The translations under genes and the position numbers were made by a program. The notes under the pieces are model-generated. The model was given only the letters and a program-made list of their open reading frames with translations. It was not told the origin of the DNA and made no database searches. Of a stretch of 64,000 nt of DNA, positions 1-10,807 are shown one piece after another. Origin of the DNA: Pascua guehoae (Eukaryota > Basidiomycota > Tremellomycetes > Trichosporonales > Trichosporonaceae); assembly GCA_001600415.1 (NCBI GenBank), contig BCJX01000002.1, positions 2,701,553 through 2,765,552 on the forward strand, in the 5' to 3' direction. The first letter of the stretch is position 1. Each line of letters begins with the position of its first letter.

Positions 1-33
1 CAACAAAGTGCACCCCGCCCGCACTCAACTCAC

Positions 34-111
34 CATATTTGGGATCCCGTTCTGGATGGGGTAGACGTGCCCGCACCCACGGCACGTCATGTTGCCCTCC
101 TCGACGTGCAT
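34..111 (-). CDS. TRM112: TRM112 C-terminal exon (partial gene)
   Basis: This exon encodes HVEEGNMTCRGCGHVYPIQN followed by GIPNM, the zinc-binding C-terminal half of Trm112. Trm112 is the small activating subunit of the methyltransferases that modify tRNA, rRNA and the release factor eRF1. Two of the family's zinc ligands (C-x2-C) are visible. A good acceptor (CTGACGCCCAG) precedes the exon and a GTGAGT donor follows it, so the last codons lie left of the window. The in-frame ATG at the exon start is an internal Met. The N-terminal half (start, first zinc cysteines) was not found in positions 112-658 in any minus-strand frame. It may lie in the assembly gap or the assembly may be wrong here. 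The family assignment is firm; the gene structure is not. Confidence 0.85.
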
Positions 112-658
112 CTGGGCGTCAGCGGCGGCCACCTTTGGAGTTTAGTCGAGAGCGAGAGAGTGAGAGAGGGCGATTGTGGCTAAGAGGCAAGGGGTGAAGT
201 TGCGGAGGATGTGTGGGAGAGACGACACGGGTAGGGACGGGGGGGAAGCGGCAGTGGAGGGTGGAGTACCGGCCAGTGACTGCTGTCCGGGAGGAGCTGA
301 CGCGAGGAGTGGCCAGAGTGGTATCGACCGGCCGGACGCGCAGTCGTGCTCGTCCACGTAGCGGTGCTGACATGAATGGCCACAGCCTGGTCCACGACAG
401 CGCGGTGCTCCAGCCCATTGACACCGACAGTGGTTCACGCTGCACGCACTCGCCCACGGCGTGCTCGTATCCTTGCTCTCCACCCTTGGTATTCCCCTCC
501 CTCACCCTTGGTATCACCCTCCCCCTCCCATACAACGACCCCACGTCCCGGCCACAACCTCCCCCACCCTCGTCCCACACGACCCCACCTCTCCACAAAC
601 GACGCCTCACAACAAACGGCCCTCCCCACCACTCCCCACACAACCCCTCACACAACCG
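112..658. other. Unassigned sequence upstream of the TRM112 exon
   Basis: This should hold the 5' part of the minus-strand TRM112 gene, but no frame gives the Trm112 N-terminus. The right half is very rich in C and CT runs. No other gene is recognised. Confidence 0.5.
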
Positions 659-1633
659 NNNNNNNNNNNNNNNNNNNNNNNNNNNNNNNNNNNNNNNNNN
701 NNNNNNNNNNNNNNNNNNNNNNNNNNNNNNNNNNNNNNNNNNNNNNNNNNNNNNNNNNNNNNNNNNNNNNNNNNNNNNNNNNNNNNNNNNNNNNNNNNNN
801 NNNNNNNNNNNNNNNNNNNNNNNNNNNNNNNNNNNNNNNNNNNNNNNNNNNNNNNNNNNNNNNNNNNNNNNNNNNNNNNNNNNNNNNNNNNNNNNNNNNN
901 NNNNNNNNNNNNNNNNNNNNNNNNNNNNNNNNNNNNNNNNNNNNNNNNNNNNNNNNNNNNNNNNNNNNNNNNNNNNNNNNNNNNNNNNNNNNNNNNNNNN
1001 NNNNNNNNNNNNNNNNNNNNNNNNNNNNNNNNNNNNNNNNNNNNNNNNNNNNNNNNNNNNNNNNNNNNNNNNNNNNNNNNNNNNNNNNNNNNNNNNNNNN
1101 NNNNNNNNNNNNNNNNNNNNNNNNNNNNNNNNNNNNNNNNNNNNNNNNNNNNNNNNNNNNNNNNNNNNNNNNNNNNNNNNNNNNNNNNNNNNNNNNNNNN
1201 NNNNNNNNNNNNNNNNNNNNNNNNNNNNNNNNNNNNNNNNNNNNNNNNNNNNNNNNNNNNNNNNNNNNNNNNNNNNNNNNNNNNNNNNNNNNNNNNNNNN
1301 NNNNNNNNNNNNNNNNNNNNNNNNNNNNNNNNNNNNNNNNNNNNNNNNNNNNNNNNNNNNNNNNNNNNNNNNNNNNNNNNNNNNNNNNNNNNNNNNNNNN
1401 NNNNNNNNNNNNNNNNNNNNNNNNNNNNNNNNNNNNNNNNNNNNNNNNNNNNNNNNNNNNNNNNNNNNNNNNNNNNNNNNNNNNNNNNNNNNNNNNNNNN
1501 NNNNNNNNNNNNNNNNNNNNNNNNNNNNNNNNNNNNNNNNNNNNNNNNNNNNNNNNNNNNNNNNNNNNNNNNNNNNNNNNNNNNNNNNNNNNNNNNNNNN
1601 NNNNNNNNNNNNNNNNNNNNNNNNNNNNNNNNN
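659..1633. other. Assembly gap (run of N)
   Basis: The bases are unknown, so reading frames crossing this run mean nothing. A short G run follows the gap immediately, which suggests a hard-to-sequence homopolymer or GC-rich edge. Confidence 1.
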
Positions 1634-1779
1634 GGGGGGGGCATGTTGAAACTCTTTCGTGGTGTTGCAACTTCTTCTCGACTGGAGTCACTTTGCCTGC
1701 ATCAGCTATCTCGCCCTCGATCCCTGGTGCTAAGTCGCCCCGTCAACAAAACAACCACAAAACAAAAACATCAACCAAA

Positions 1780-2567
1780 ATGGCTTCCAAGGACGACTTT
1801 GAGAAGACGGGTGCCGCTGCGCCCAAGGTGCACAAGATCCGCATTACGCTCACGTCGCGTAACGTCAAGAACCTCGAGAAGTGTGAGTGTGGCTGTGGCC
1901 GGGCGGGTGGGGGTGAGGAGCGGTGAAGTGAGGGGGTGAGGAGGGGTGGTGTTGGGTGTGCTCGAGGCGATGAGCGTGCTCGCTGCGAGTGCCCCCCGCT
2001 TCCAACCCAACTCCCGCCGCAAGTCCCTGCCGCAAGTCGTAGGACTGTACGAGCACACACTAATGGCAGTCTCGGGCGACCTCATCAACCGCGCCAAGGA
2101 CCGCGACCTCCGCGTCAAGGGCCCCGTCCGTCTCCCCACCAAGCACCTCAAGCACACCACCCGCAAGTCGTGAGTACCAGGGAGGCAGAGGAGAATCGGG
2201 GAACTGGCCTGGAACGGGGATGTGTCGTGGTGTACGCTGTGCTGGATGCCAGATGTCCGCGTCTGGGCCCTGTGCGCGGCGGGCAACATGGCCCGACATG
2301 TCGCGGCTCTGTAGCACGCACGCGCTCGACCAACCACTATCCCCGTTCTCATTTTCTGTCCCCTCCCGACCCCCGGGCCCCCGGCCCCCCTCTGCGTGAC
2401 GCTCACACCACAGGCCCTGCGGTGAGGGTTCCAAGACCTGGGACCGCTACGAGATGCGCATCCACAAGCGCCTCATCGACCTCACCTCGTCGGCCGAGGT
2501 TGTCAAGCAGATCACCTCGATCTCGCTCGAGCCCGGAGTTGAGGTCGAGGTCACCATTGCTGCCTAA
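1780..2567 (+). CDS. RPS20: 40S ribosomal protein S20 (uS10)
   Basis: The exons are 1780-1882, 2070-2169 and 2414-2567, giving 118 residues, the usual eukaryotic uS10 length. The protein has the family stretches [45 protein letters not shown] and [13 protein letters not shown] in order. It sits in the head of the small ribosomal subunit, near the mRNA path. Phases match at both junctions (1 and 2), with GTGAGT donors and acceptors after CACTAATGGCAG and CACCACAG. The two introns (187 and 244 nt) are longer than most in this window, as is common in fungal ribosomal protein genes. The start ATG has an A-rich leader (ACCAAAATGGC). The leader contains pyrimidine-rich tracts typical of such genes. 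Confidence 0.97.
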
Positions 2568-2692
2568 GTGATGCACCTTTTTACCTCTGTCTAGATAGTC
2601 GCGATGTTGCGGTTTCTGGCGTCTCTAGCTCGCGTGGTGCGGTGTGACGGACAGGGTGGCATTGTTTTACCTGCGACTCTGGGCATTACTCT

Positions 2693-3944
2693 TTACAAGA
2701 GACTACTGATACTAACTGCGCCTTCGCTCTCGTCGTCGTGCTTGTCGCTGCGCAATTCGCCCGTTGCGGGGTCCCACGACTCGAGGGCGTCGGCGAGCAA
2801 CACGACGGCAGCGTTCATGTCACAGCCCTCGCCCTTGGCGTCCCGGATAAAGTCGTCGACGAGCCCGATCGGCCCGTCGCGCGTGCGAAAGCTCGCCCGC
2901 GGCTCCCTGCGCCGCGTTAGAGTCCACGTTCTGGTGCAGGACCCACCATGTGGCCAGGTCAATGTCGCACTCGGCCCATTCGACCAAGTACTCATCGTCT
3001 GCGGGCGACCATGCGTGGGCGGTGGCCCTGCGACGGCTGGTGTCAGCTCACCACGTGCTTAGTCGCCATACCCGATGATGCGCTTCACCACGAGCTCGCC
3101 CTCGAGCTGGTCGAGATCGACAATCTTGCGTCTCCTGCTGTCCAGTCAGAACACACAGGCGGCAGTACCCACCGGCGCCAGCAGTTGGGCCGCACACAGC
3201 GGTCCGGGGACACGTGGCCGCGCTTGCCGGCGGCACAGTTGGGGCACTCTTTCCAGGGTATGATGCCGCGGTACGTCTTGCTCGCGTCGAGGCCAGCGCA
3301 GACAAAGTGCATTCTGTGGATGAGACTCGTTGTGGCTTGGCAGTCTAGGTATACTCACTTGCCCTTGCACTTGTTGCACTGAATCTCGTTCTGTCGGTTA
3401 GCGGTTGTAATCATCAATGCAGTGCTGTACTAGGAAGCGCGGACTCACGGCAATGCTGTCTACGTGGTCGGGGTTGGGTCCAAAGGGCATCCAACGTGCT
3501 GCACTTTCGTCGCGAGGGCCGTTGTTGGCCTTGAGGAGTTTGGGGCCCGTCGTGGCCCGGCGCGTGCATGGTTTCTGTGAGGGGCTGGCTGGTTTCTTCG
3601 CGCTACGGGTGTTTGGTTCTGAATCGACCGGGGCTGTTGTACGGCCGCGCTCCGCGCTTGACAGACTTGCGCGAGGCGCCGGTACGGGCACGCTTGGCAG
3701 AGGAAGGCCTCTGTGGCGCCGAGCTCGGCAGGGGGGCCGCACTGCGCGAGCCATCTTCATCACCGATGCCGTCGAGCCTCCCGACGGCCTCCTCAAGACG
3801 ACAAAGGCGATCCTTGAGCGCTAGCAGCTCGGCGCGGGCTGTCTCCAGCTCCAGCTCGGCACGGACGCCAAGGCCCGACACAGGCGAGTCTCTGTGCGTG
3901 CTTGCAGTCTCTGCACTGGGTTGGAGCTTGGGATGGCGCGGCAT
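2693..3944 (-). CDS. Coiled-coil, half-PHD zinc finger and chromodomain protein, copy A
   Basis: Reading downstream, the exons are about 3944-3449 (with one uncertain intron near 3634-3685 or 3603-3642), 3390-3359, 3313-3173, 3137-3072, 3027-2947 and 2906-2693, for about 325 residues. In order, the protein has a short coiled coil (RAELELETARAELLALKDRL), a C-x2-C-x5-H-x2-C-x16-C-x2-C cluster resembling the second half of a PHD finger, and a chromodomain ending YLVEWAECDIDLATWEP. The last five exons match copy B (4322-5969) in number, order and phase, which supports the model. In the chromodomain, two of the three positions that form the methyl-lysine cage are non-aromatic (Leu and Cys where copy B has Tyr), so histone binding is doubtful. 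The start is uncertain because an AAGG repeat tract lies just upstream. The role is inferred as chromatin-associated; no family name is assigned. Confidence 0.72.
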
Positions 3945-4321
3945 GTTCTCTGCAGGGCGGGGAGTTGCTGAGATGCTGGGCTCACTCGCCGTGGGACGTG
4001 TGTAGGCGAAGTCGGGTGTCCTTGGTGGCGAGGTTTGGTGTCTATTGGAAGCAAGGAAGGGAGGAAGCAAGGAAGAAAGGAAGGAAGGAAACAAGGACAG
4101 AAGGAAGGAAGGAAGCAAGAAAGGAAGAAAGGAAGGAAGGAAGCCAGAGTGGTTACCCAGGTGGTCCGAGGGAAGACGAGACAAATGTCTCCACAGAACC
4201 GGTCACATAAATCGTCATGTCGCTCGCGATGCTGTTGGGCCTACTCTACTCTATTACCGATGCTTAATGGTGGCATGAGACTTAGTTACAGACACGTCCA
4301 CTCCGCGTTACAACAAATCCA
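3945..4321. other. Short intergenic region with AAGG microsatellite
   Basis: This separates the two chromodomain genes and contains a purine-rich tract at about 4046-4144. It is the expected promoter of copy A and 3' flank of copy B. No other gene is seen. Confidence 0.6.
4046..4144. repeat. Purine microsatellite (AAGG/AAGC)n
   Basis: About 100 bases of imperfect GGAA/GGAAGC repeats. Read in minus frames the tract gives artificial Leu/Phe/Pro/Ser stretches, so upstream ATGs that include it were not used as starts. Confidence 0.9.
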
Positions 4322-5969
4322 TCACTCATGCCGCAGCTCGCCAGTCGCCACGTCCCACGCCTCGGTGGCCTCACCGAGCAATACAATGTCCGCATGCACG
4401 TCGCGGCCCTCACGTTGGGCATTGCCGAGAAAGTCTTCTTCATACGTCATAAACCCACCCAGGGAGCGAAAGTTGTAGGGTGGCTCCCTGGAGGAAGTCA
4501 GCTCCGGCCACTACTGTAGCTGTTAACTTACCAGGTGGCTTCCTCAATGCCATAACCCTCCCAATCGACCAGATACAAGTAGCCGCCATCCTTGTCGTCC
4601 TCCGTGCACCTGCGACGGCTGATGTTAGCTCACAGTAGGCCAGTGCCACGTACCCAATGATGCGCCGAATCTCGTAGTCGTCCTCGACTTCGTCGCGGCC
4701 CTCGACAGCCTTCTTCTGTCTGTCCGGGTTAGTAATGCTGCGACTGGTACTATACTCACATGAGCCAACAGTCGTGCCGCACGCATCCCCGCCCCGGGGC
4801 ACGCGGAACCGCAATACCCTCCGCGCAGTCCGGGCACATCCCAGCCTCACCGAGGCGCTGGCCGCTATCCAGACCCGCGCACACAAAATGTGCACTGTGG
4901 GTGAGCATGTGGTTCTGAACCAAACACACTTGCCTGCCCTCGCAGGTGTCGCACTGGACAACTTGCTGTTGGTCAGCTAACCGCTCCACAATTGGACTCC
5001 CGTGCAACTAACAACGTAGCCACTTGCGTACTTCAGGCCCGGGCCGCGGTCGGGCCACTCGGCGTGACGTGTTCGCCGGTATTGGCGGGCGCACACCGGG
5101 AACAGAGAGGCCTTGCCTAACGGCGTCGACTTGCGACTGCTTGAGGCGGCGGACATGTGGCTGGTGGAAGCCGTGGCCGTGGCCTTGCGACGGGCCTTGT
5201 GGGCGGCCACCGCGTCGCTGTCGGACGGCGACCGACGGCGTTTCCCCCGCCTCCGGCTCTCGTGGCTCCCGGCTGGGCGCGGTGTGGGGCTGCGCGAGCG
5301 TTTGGTTGTGGCATTGATTGCGCCGTCGGTGTCGCCGTCGGTGTCGCGGTTGGTATCACTGTTGGTGTCGCCGTCGACATCAGAGTCGACACCACCATTG
5401 TCGACGTCGAGGGGCGTCACAGAGCGGCGAGGAGTCACGGAGCGGTGCCGCGCCTTGAACGCGCGCAGCTCGGCGACCTCATCGCGCAGCTCGGCAACCT
5501 CGTCGCGCAACTTAGCGACCTCGGCGGCCTCCTCCCGCAACTTTGCGAACTCGGCCTCCCGGAGCTGGTCTCGGTAGTCGCGCTCCTCAATAACGGCTAG
5601 TGCGTCACGCAGCCGAGAGGCCATCTCGGCCAGGTCCTTGGCCGCCAGCTCGGCAGCGGCTCTTCGTTCGGCGGCGAGCGAGTCGCGCAGCGCGTACTCG
5701 AGGCCGATGTGTCGCCGGTCGGTAGTGGGGCTGCTGCGCGCCGTGGATGTCGCTGAGAGGGCCGAGGCGGTAGCTGAGACGAGGCTCGGGGCCGTGGCGG
5801 AGATGACGCTCGAGGCCGTGGCGGAGACGACGCTCGAGGCGGTGGTTTCCGTCAACCCGCTCGCCATGGAAGGCGACCGATGCCGAAAGTGGGTCGCGTT
5901 GGGCGCAGGGGTAGGAGGGTCGACGATAGGGAAGGAGGTCCGGCGACGACGGTCAAGCTCGTTATCCAT
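4322..5969 (-). CDS. Coiled-coil, half-PHD zinc finger and chromodomain protein, copy B
   Basis: The exons are 5969-5013, 4965-4934, 4894-4760, 4719-4654, 4609-4532 and 4487-4322, for 477 residues with all phases consistent. The N-terminal 130 residues are Ser/Thr/Ala-rich. A strong coiled coil follows (repeats such as KLRDEVAELRDEVAELRAF), then a DG/DT-rich acidic linker encoded by repeats and a basic SRRRGKRRR segment. Next comes the C-x2-C-x4-H-x2-C...C-x2-C half-PHD cluster, starting at CDTCEGSAHFVC. The C-terminal chromodomain has YEIRRIIG and YLVDWEGYGIEEATWEP and keeps all three cage aromatics (Tyr, Trp, Tyr), so it probably reads methylated histone lysine. The second intron uses a GC donor (AG then GCAAGT). 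It lies in tandem with copy A. The function is inferred from domains only. Confidence 0.82.
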
Positions 5970-6773
5970 GTTGGCTGGCTTGAGGAAGGAAGAAGAAGGT
6001 AGGAGGGAAAAGAAGGGAAGGTAAAGAAGGGAAGGTAAAGAAGGGAAGGTAAGAAGGGAAGGTGATGGTCACGGCCAGGCGGCCACGGGAGTTTGTATGA
6101 GTGAGAAAGAGGACGGGGACGACGAGGAAGGGGAAGAGAAGTAGGAGAAAAGGAGGAGGAGGGGAGGGGGCAAGAGGCAAGAGTGAGTCGAGGCCGTGGC
6201 GGCTGTGCCGAGAGAGTAAGGAGTGAAGGAGTGAAGGAAAGTGTTGATGAAAAAATAAAAGGAGAGAGAGAAGGAGAGAGAAGAGAAGAGAAGATGAAGA
6301 AGAAAGATGAGGCGAGGACGAGAAATATATAGGGCATGCAAAGGGTGCACCCAGGGGGCAGGGGACAGCTTCACGGAGGCAGGGGGTGCACAGCGGGCGC
6401 GCGGGCGCCGACGGGCGCACCAAACCCACAAGGGGCGTAGTCAATCACACAGTTTGGATCGGCTGCTGGGTGACAGTGCTATCGTGATGCAGTGCGCCCC
6501 TAGGGCAATCTGGCGCCGCCCTTTGTAGTGTGCGTGTGTTGGTACTGGTATGGTGACATTCCTTCCTTTGTAGTTTGTCTTCCTTGTCGTCTTGTTGCCG
6601 GGCTCGCCTCGTCTCCGGCCGTTCGTCAATACAGGCAGTAGTTAGTCGCCAAGTGAAGACGCCGCTCGCCGGGCCGCGAGTACAGACACAATACATGAAC
6701 GGTCAACCACATCTCTACACGCCAGTCTACTGTACCGTATCTGGGGATTCTGATCCGCCATCTTTTAAACCTG
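5970..6773. other. Intergenic, purine-rich, with 14-nt tandem repeats
   Basis: This is the upstream region of chromodomain copy B and the 3' flank of the bZIP gene. It holds four tandem copies of about AAAGAAGGGAAGGT (6009-6063) and long GGA/GAGA-rich stretches to about 6310. No convincing gene was found. Confidence 0.6.
6009..6063. repeat. 14-nt tandem repeat, four copies
   Basis: Three full copies and one 13-nt copy of AAAGAAGGGAAGGT. They lie about 40 nt upstream of the start codon of chromodomain copy B, so probably in its 5' leader or promoter. Confidence 0.85.
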
Positions 6774-9212
6774 CTACATACCCAACCCCATCGTGTTGAG
6801 GAACTCGGTCGTGAGACCTGCACCGGTGCCGAGTCCACTGCCGCCGTTGGGATTGCCGGCCTCGGGTGGGCGGACGAGGGGCGGTGCGCCGCGCACTGCG
6901 CGCCACCGATTGGCAATGGCGTACACTTCGTCGTCGGCGAGAATGTGGAACTGATTGAGCCACTTTTCAGACGGTTCATAGTTGCGGTGGTCGAGGACGT
7001 CGTCGCCGTGTAGTGTAAACTGGGGGTCAGAGGGTGTACCTTTCAAGACGGGCAAAGCAGAGCGGCGCTCGAATCGCCGACGCGCTTGTGTAGTGCGACT
7101 AACCTCCTTGATGTATCCGTGGAACGCCTCCGCGAGGTCGTACCGCCCACGCAGGAGGATCATCCGGTCGCGTATTGTGGGAAAGAGGACGCCGTCGATT
7201 GCGTGCTCGTGCGGCATGGTGCGCTGCACGGGTGTTGGGTGCAGCGACGTTGGGAGCTGATACTCGTGGTTGATGCGGAAACTGCCGTCAGCTGGGAACA
7301 TGGGCGGGCTAGGCGGAGGCGCTCGCCGGGTGCGACCCGAACGACCATCGCCCGTTTCTATCCCTACTCACTTGTTGAGGTGATACGTGATGAGCTGGAG
7401 CGCCTCAGTCTTGCGTTCCGGAACATCCTCTGTATCCATACTCTGCCGCAGCTGCTCCTGAAGCCTGCGTCGCTCCTCGACCTGTTCAAACGTCATATTG
7501 TTGGCGTTTGTGACAATCACAGGGCTGGGCGCCTGATCGGGCCCCGAACTGGTGATGTGGGCGACGGCGGCGCGGAGATTGCGCTGCCGCTCCTCCTCTG
7601 GTGTACCGGCTTCGATGGCCTTGATGGGCGTAAGGGGGCTGTGGTCGAGTGTGGGTGGGCCAGACCCGCCTAGATTGCCTGTCGATATGGCGGGCGCAGA
7701 CATGGGGGGAAGGGGTGGGCCGGTCGATGGGCCGGACCCAGAGCCGCGTGAGCCTGCGCCCGGAGGAGGCGCGCTTGTTCCGCCATACACGCCCATGCGT
7801 GCCGGGAACGGCATCTCGTTTGGGTCAACCGCGGTGGTAGTCGCAGACGTGCCGGGGTTGCCCATGGTCGAGGGGCCTGGTCCCCCAAAGGGTTGGTCCA
7901 GGTCGGGGAACAAAAAGTCCCACTGTCCCATCTCTGCGCCTCCCGCGGCGGATGAGCCACCCGAGCCGCCGAGGGCATCCCTCGTCAACCTGTCGCCTTC
8001 GTCGTCGGCCGACCGCTTCCGCTTGCTGCCGGGCGGAAAGTGAATGTCGTCAGTCGCCTTGTCCGCGGCAGCCTTGTGCGCCTTGAGGGTCATGAACGCC
8101 TCGTACGCCGTATCGGTGTCGGCGCGGTTCAGGATGGCGTCGAGCTGATGGGAAGTGAGCCCGAGGCGCGGAAGACATGAACCGAGGCCTGCGAGTTAGC
8201 ATCGTGCTGTTGTCTGGTCCTGTTTGGTTCCCAGCCTATGGGCAGCACTCACCTTCGCCAATAAATGCCGCCATGGTCTTCACCATGGTGCGCATCTCCT
8301 TGTTCTCTTTGAGAAGGTTGCGCACGAGGAGGAGCATGAGCTCGATGCGCTCCTCCTTGTTTCCCGACAGTATCTCGACACGCGCCTCGAGATCGCGAAT
8401 CTAGATGTCAGCGGGAAACAGATGGTGGACCGCGACGCAGTCGTGCGCGTTGGTGACAACCTCGCTGTCGGCAGGCTCGGCAGGTTGCGTGTACGACACG
8501 ACGGCTGGCGATGCCGGGTAGCTCCCGTCCGACTCTCGGCGCAAACAACAGCGTAGCCGGGGCCAAGCAGAGTTGGTGGCGATGTTGCCACCCAAAGTGG
8601 GTCGGTAGACTCACATATTGCTGGCTGTTAGCTGCTTGCCTCAGATACATGAGCTTACCTGTTTCCGGAGGCGGAACTCGCGCTGGGCGATTCGGTTCTG
8701 GGCCTTGCGGATCTGTGTCGAGCTGCGGGGATGTAAGCATGCTGCGCATGTTGTTTGTTTGGAGTGCCAGCCCACGCGACGCGTGTACAGCTAGTCGAGG
8801 CGAGACGAGGGAAGATCTAACTGCGTCCATGGTCGTGTCGTTTCGTTTGACCTCGCAACATGCCATTGCAGCGGTGCAGCAGTGCACCTTACCGTGCGGT
8901 ACGGCTTGTGATCGCGAGAACGAGCACTTGCAATCTCAGGTGCACCCGCGTGAGGCGCGGAGAATAACACACTCGCCCCCTTGTCTTGCCCTGGTCTTCT
9001 TGGACTGCAGTCCGGAAGAGCACATCAACGTCCCGTGGACATGGTGACCGACGCGGGATGACGGATGGCTGGTCTACTCACGAGGACTTTTTCATGTCGT
9101 CGTCTGCGCCAATGCTGCCGCCCCCACTCGAGTCGTCGTCGTCGTCCAATGCAGCCTGGGCTTCCTTGTCCTTGTTCTCCTTGTCCTTGCTCTTACCCTT
9201 GCGTGGCGGCAT
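6774..9212 (-). CDS. bZIP transcription factor
   Basis: The exons are 9212-9082, 8722-8659, 8620-8615 (only 6 nt), 8400-8253, 8188-7372, 7281-7104 and 7019-6774, for 529 residues. The start MPPRKGKSKDKENKDKE is followed by an acidic patch and the bZIP basic region RKAQNRIAQREFRLRK. The zipper begins YIRDLEARVEIL. The N-x7-R signature and the R-x9-L spacing to the first zipper Leu are exact only if the 6-nt exon (Gln-Tyr) is included. A conserved helix after the zipper (KTMAAFIGEG..CLPRLGLT) is followed by a long Gly/Pro/Ser-rich region with a basic KRKRS patch. It is a nuclear DNA-binding dimer; its targets cannot be told from sequence. The first intron is 359 nt, which is unusual here, and a further small exon inside it cannot be excluded. 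Confidence 0.85.
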
Positions 9213-10807
9213 GGTGGGCGCGATTTGTGGATCGGCAGCGGGTGGAGGTGATTATGAGCCCCGAGGTGACAGGTGAAGGGGGTTGGGTGCTGGCGTTGCG
9301 GGGGGGCGCGTTTCACAGTGTTTACAGCGTTGCGAGCGTTGGCGGCTAGACGCGGTTGTTGCACTGTTGGTCGATGGGTACGATGACTAAGGATGCAGAC
9401 GTGATCAAAGACTTGTGCGGATGTTTGGGGATTGTTCAGACGCAGTGGATGGGTGTTTTGATAGGAGGGGGGGAGAGAGAGTGGAGGAATGTAACAAGGT
9501 TGTGGCGAGGGGCAACCGGAGAAACCACACGAAGGTAGTAGTTTAACGCAGTTTGGTTGGTCGGGGACAAGACGAGATCGGAGGGGGGGGGGGGGGGGAG
9601 TATGACGACGATAAAAGTGTCGAGTGAGGAGGGGGGGTAGGTAACCACAACAAGGTGGAAAGGAGAGGGGTAAGAGACGAGAGGAGGTGGCCGGAGTGAT
9701 GACCGAGATGGCCGCTGTTGGCTGTTGGGTCCCGTTGGTCTGAAATTCAATGCGGGGGGGTCGGAATTCTGCTACTCTAGTAGTCTTAATCGCGCCACCG
9801 CCAAAGTGACTCAAAATCGCAAAGGGGCGTATGCGGGGTGGGTGTGGCAAAACGCGTACCGCAAACGTGGCTGCACATGCGCGTTGCTGCCACCACCACT
9901 ACCCTCTGGGAAAACAAGAGTGCATACCCCGATTGCCCACATCCACCCCATGCTCCATGCTCCATGAGATTATGAGCTCATGAGAGAATGCCTCGAATGC
10001 CGCGGGAACTGGTTACCGGGCAGGCACGCGCGGCACGCGCGGCATCGGCCGCGATAATCGCGGCAACAGCAAGGGTGATGCCGATATTTATACTTGCTTA
10101 TGTCATGTGTAATGAGTCATAATCATGTCAGAACATGGCCTGTTGCTGACATTCGCGTGGGTTGCGCGTGCCCGAACGCCGAGGCAACACATGGGTCTGA
10201 GCCAAACCCCCGGGGCCGGGGATAGGAAGAGTATACCCATCACCACCGCCGTTGCTGCCGCCGACAGCCGTGATAAGCATCTCCCAGGCGGTTAGCTTGA
10301 CGCGATCGACTGCGCGCTGTGGAGCGTGACCGAGCTGCAGCTGCGTGGAAGAATTGACCGCTCATTGGATGAATTGAATTGAGCCAGCCGAGCGAGCCGG
10401 AGCTGCAGGCTGGCGACGTGGGGTGGATGGGAACGATTGTGAATGTGCTCTGCTGGCAGCTGGAATGCAAGGCGTGCAGATATGGGGACATGGTATATGG
10501 TGCCCAAGGAGAGGTACACAACGCGCACAACCACAACCACCAAGCGTTTCGGAGAAAGAAGGCATGAAGAGGGGTCGTGGACGGTGGGGGCGAGTGAAGT
10601 GACAACCATGCTAATTGAGGCACACCAACACGCCTGCCTGCGGCCAGGGGAGCCACCGGAACCAGCTGCAGCCAGCGCCACACACATCGACAGCCCTCCC
10701 TCCACCCTCCACCCAATCCCTCCACCGCATCTCCTGCTAACCACTTCACCTGCAGTCACCGGTCCCCATCTCGACCTCAACCCCGACCTCGACCCCAATT
10801 GACACCC
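9213..10807. other. Intergenic region between divergent bZIP and EMC5 genes
   Basis: About 1.6 kb upstream of both genes, with a run of 16 G at 9583-9598 and GCGCGGCA/CGGCCGCGATAATCGCGG near-palindromes at about 10020-10070. No gene recognised. Confidence 0.6.
9583..9598 (+). repeat. Homopolymer G run (16 G)
   Basis: Sixteen consecutive G within a purine-rich promoter region. It could form a G-quadruplex or be a length-variable site. Confidence 0.95.

Noticed and set aside
213..1939. Long plus-strand open frames of about 480-516 codons
   Set aside because: They are open only because they cross the run of N; nothing before the gap resembles a protein, and the part after it is the start of RPS20 in the wrong frames.
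3603..4184. Upstream start for chromodomain copy A through a Leu/Phe/Pro/Ser stretch
   Set aside because: The stretch is the translated AAGG microsatellite, so the downstream ATG at 3944 was preferred; the true start remains uncertain.
5117..5600. Plus-strand frames opposite chromodomain copy B
   Set aside because: They are antisense shadows of the coiled-coil and Asp/Gly/Thr repeats in the real minus-strand exon.
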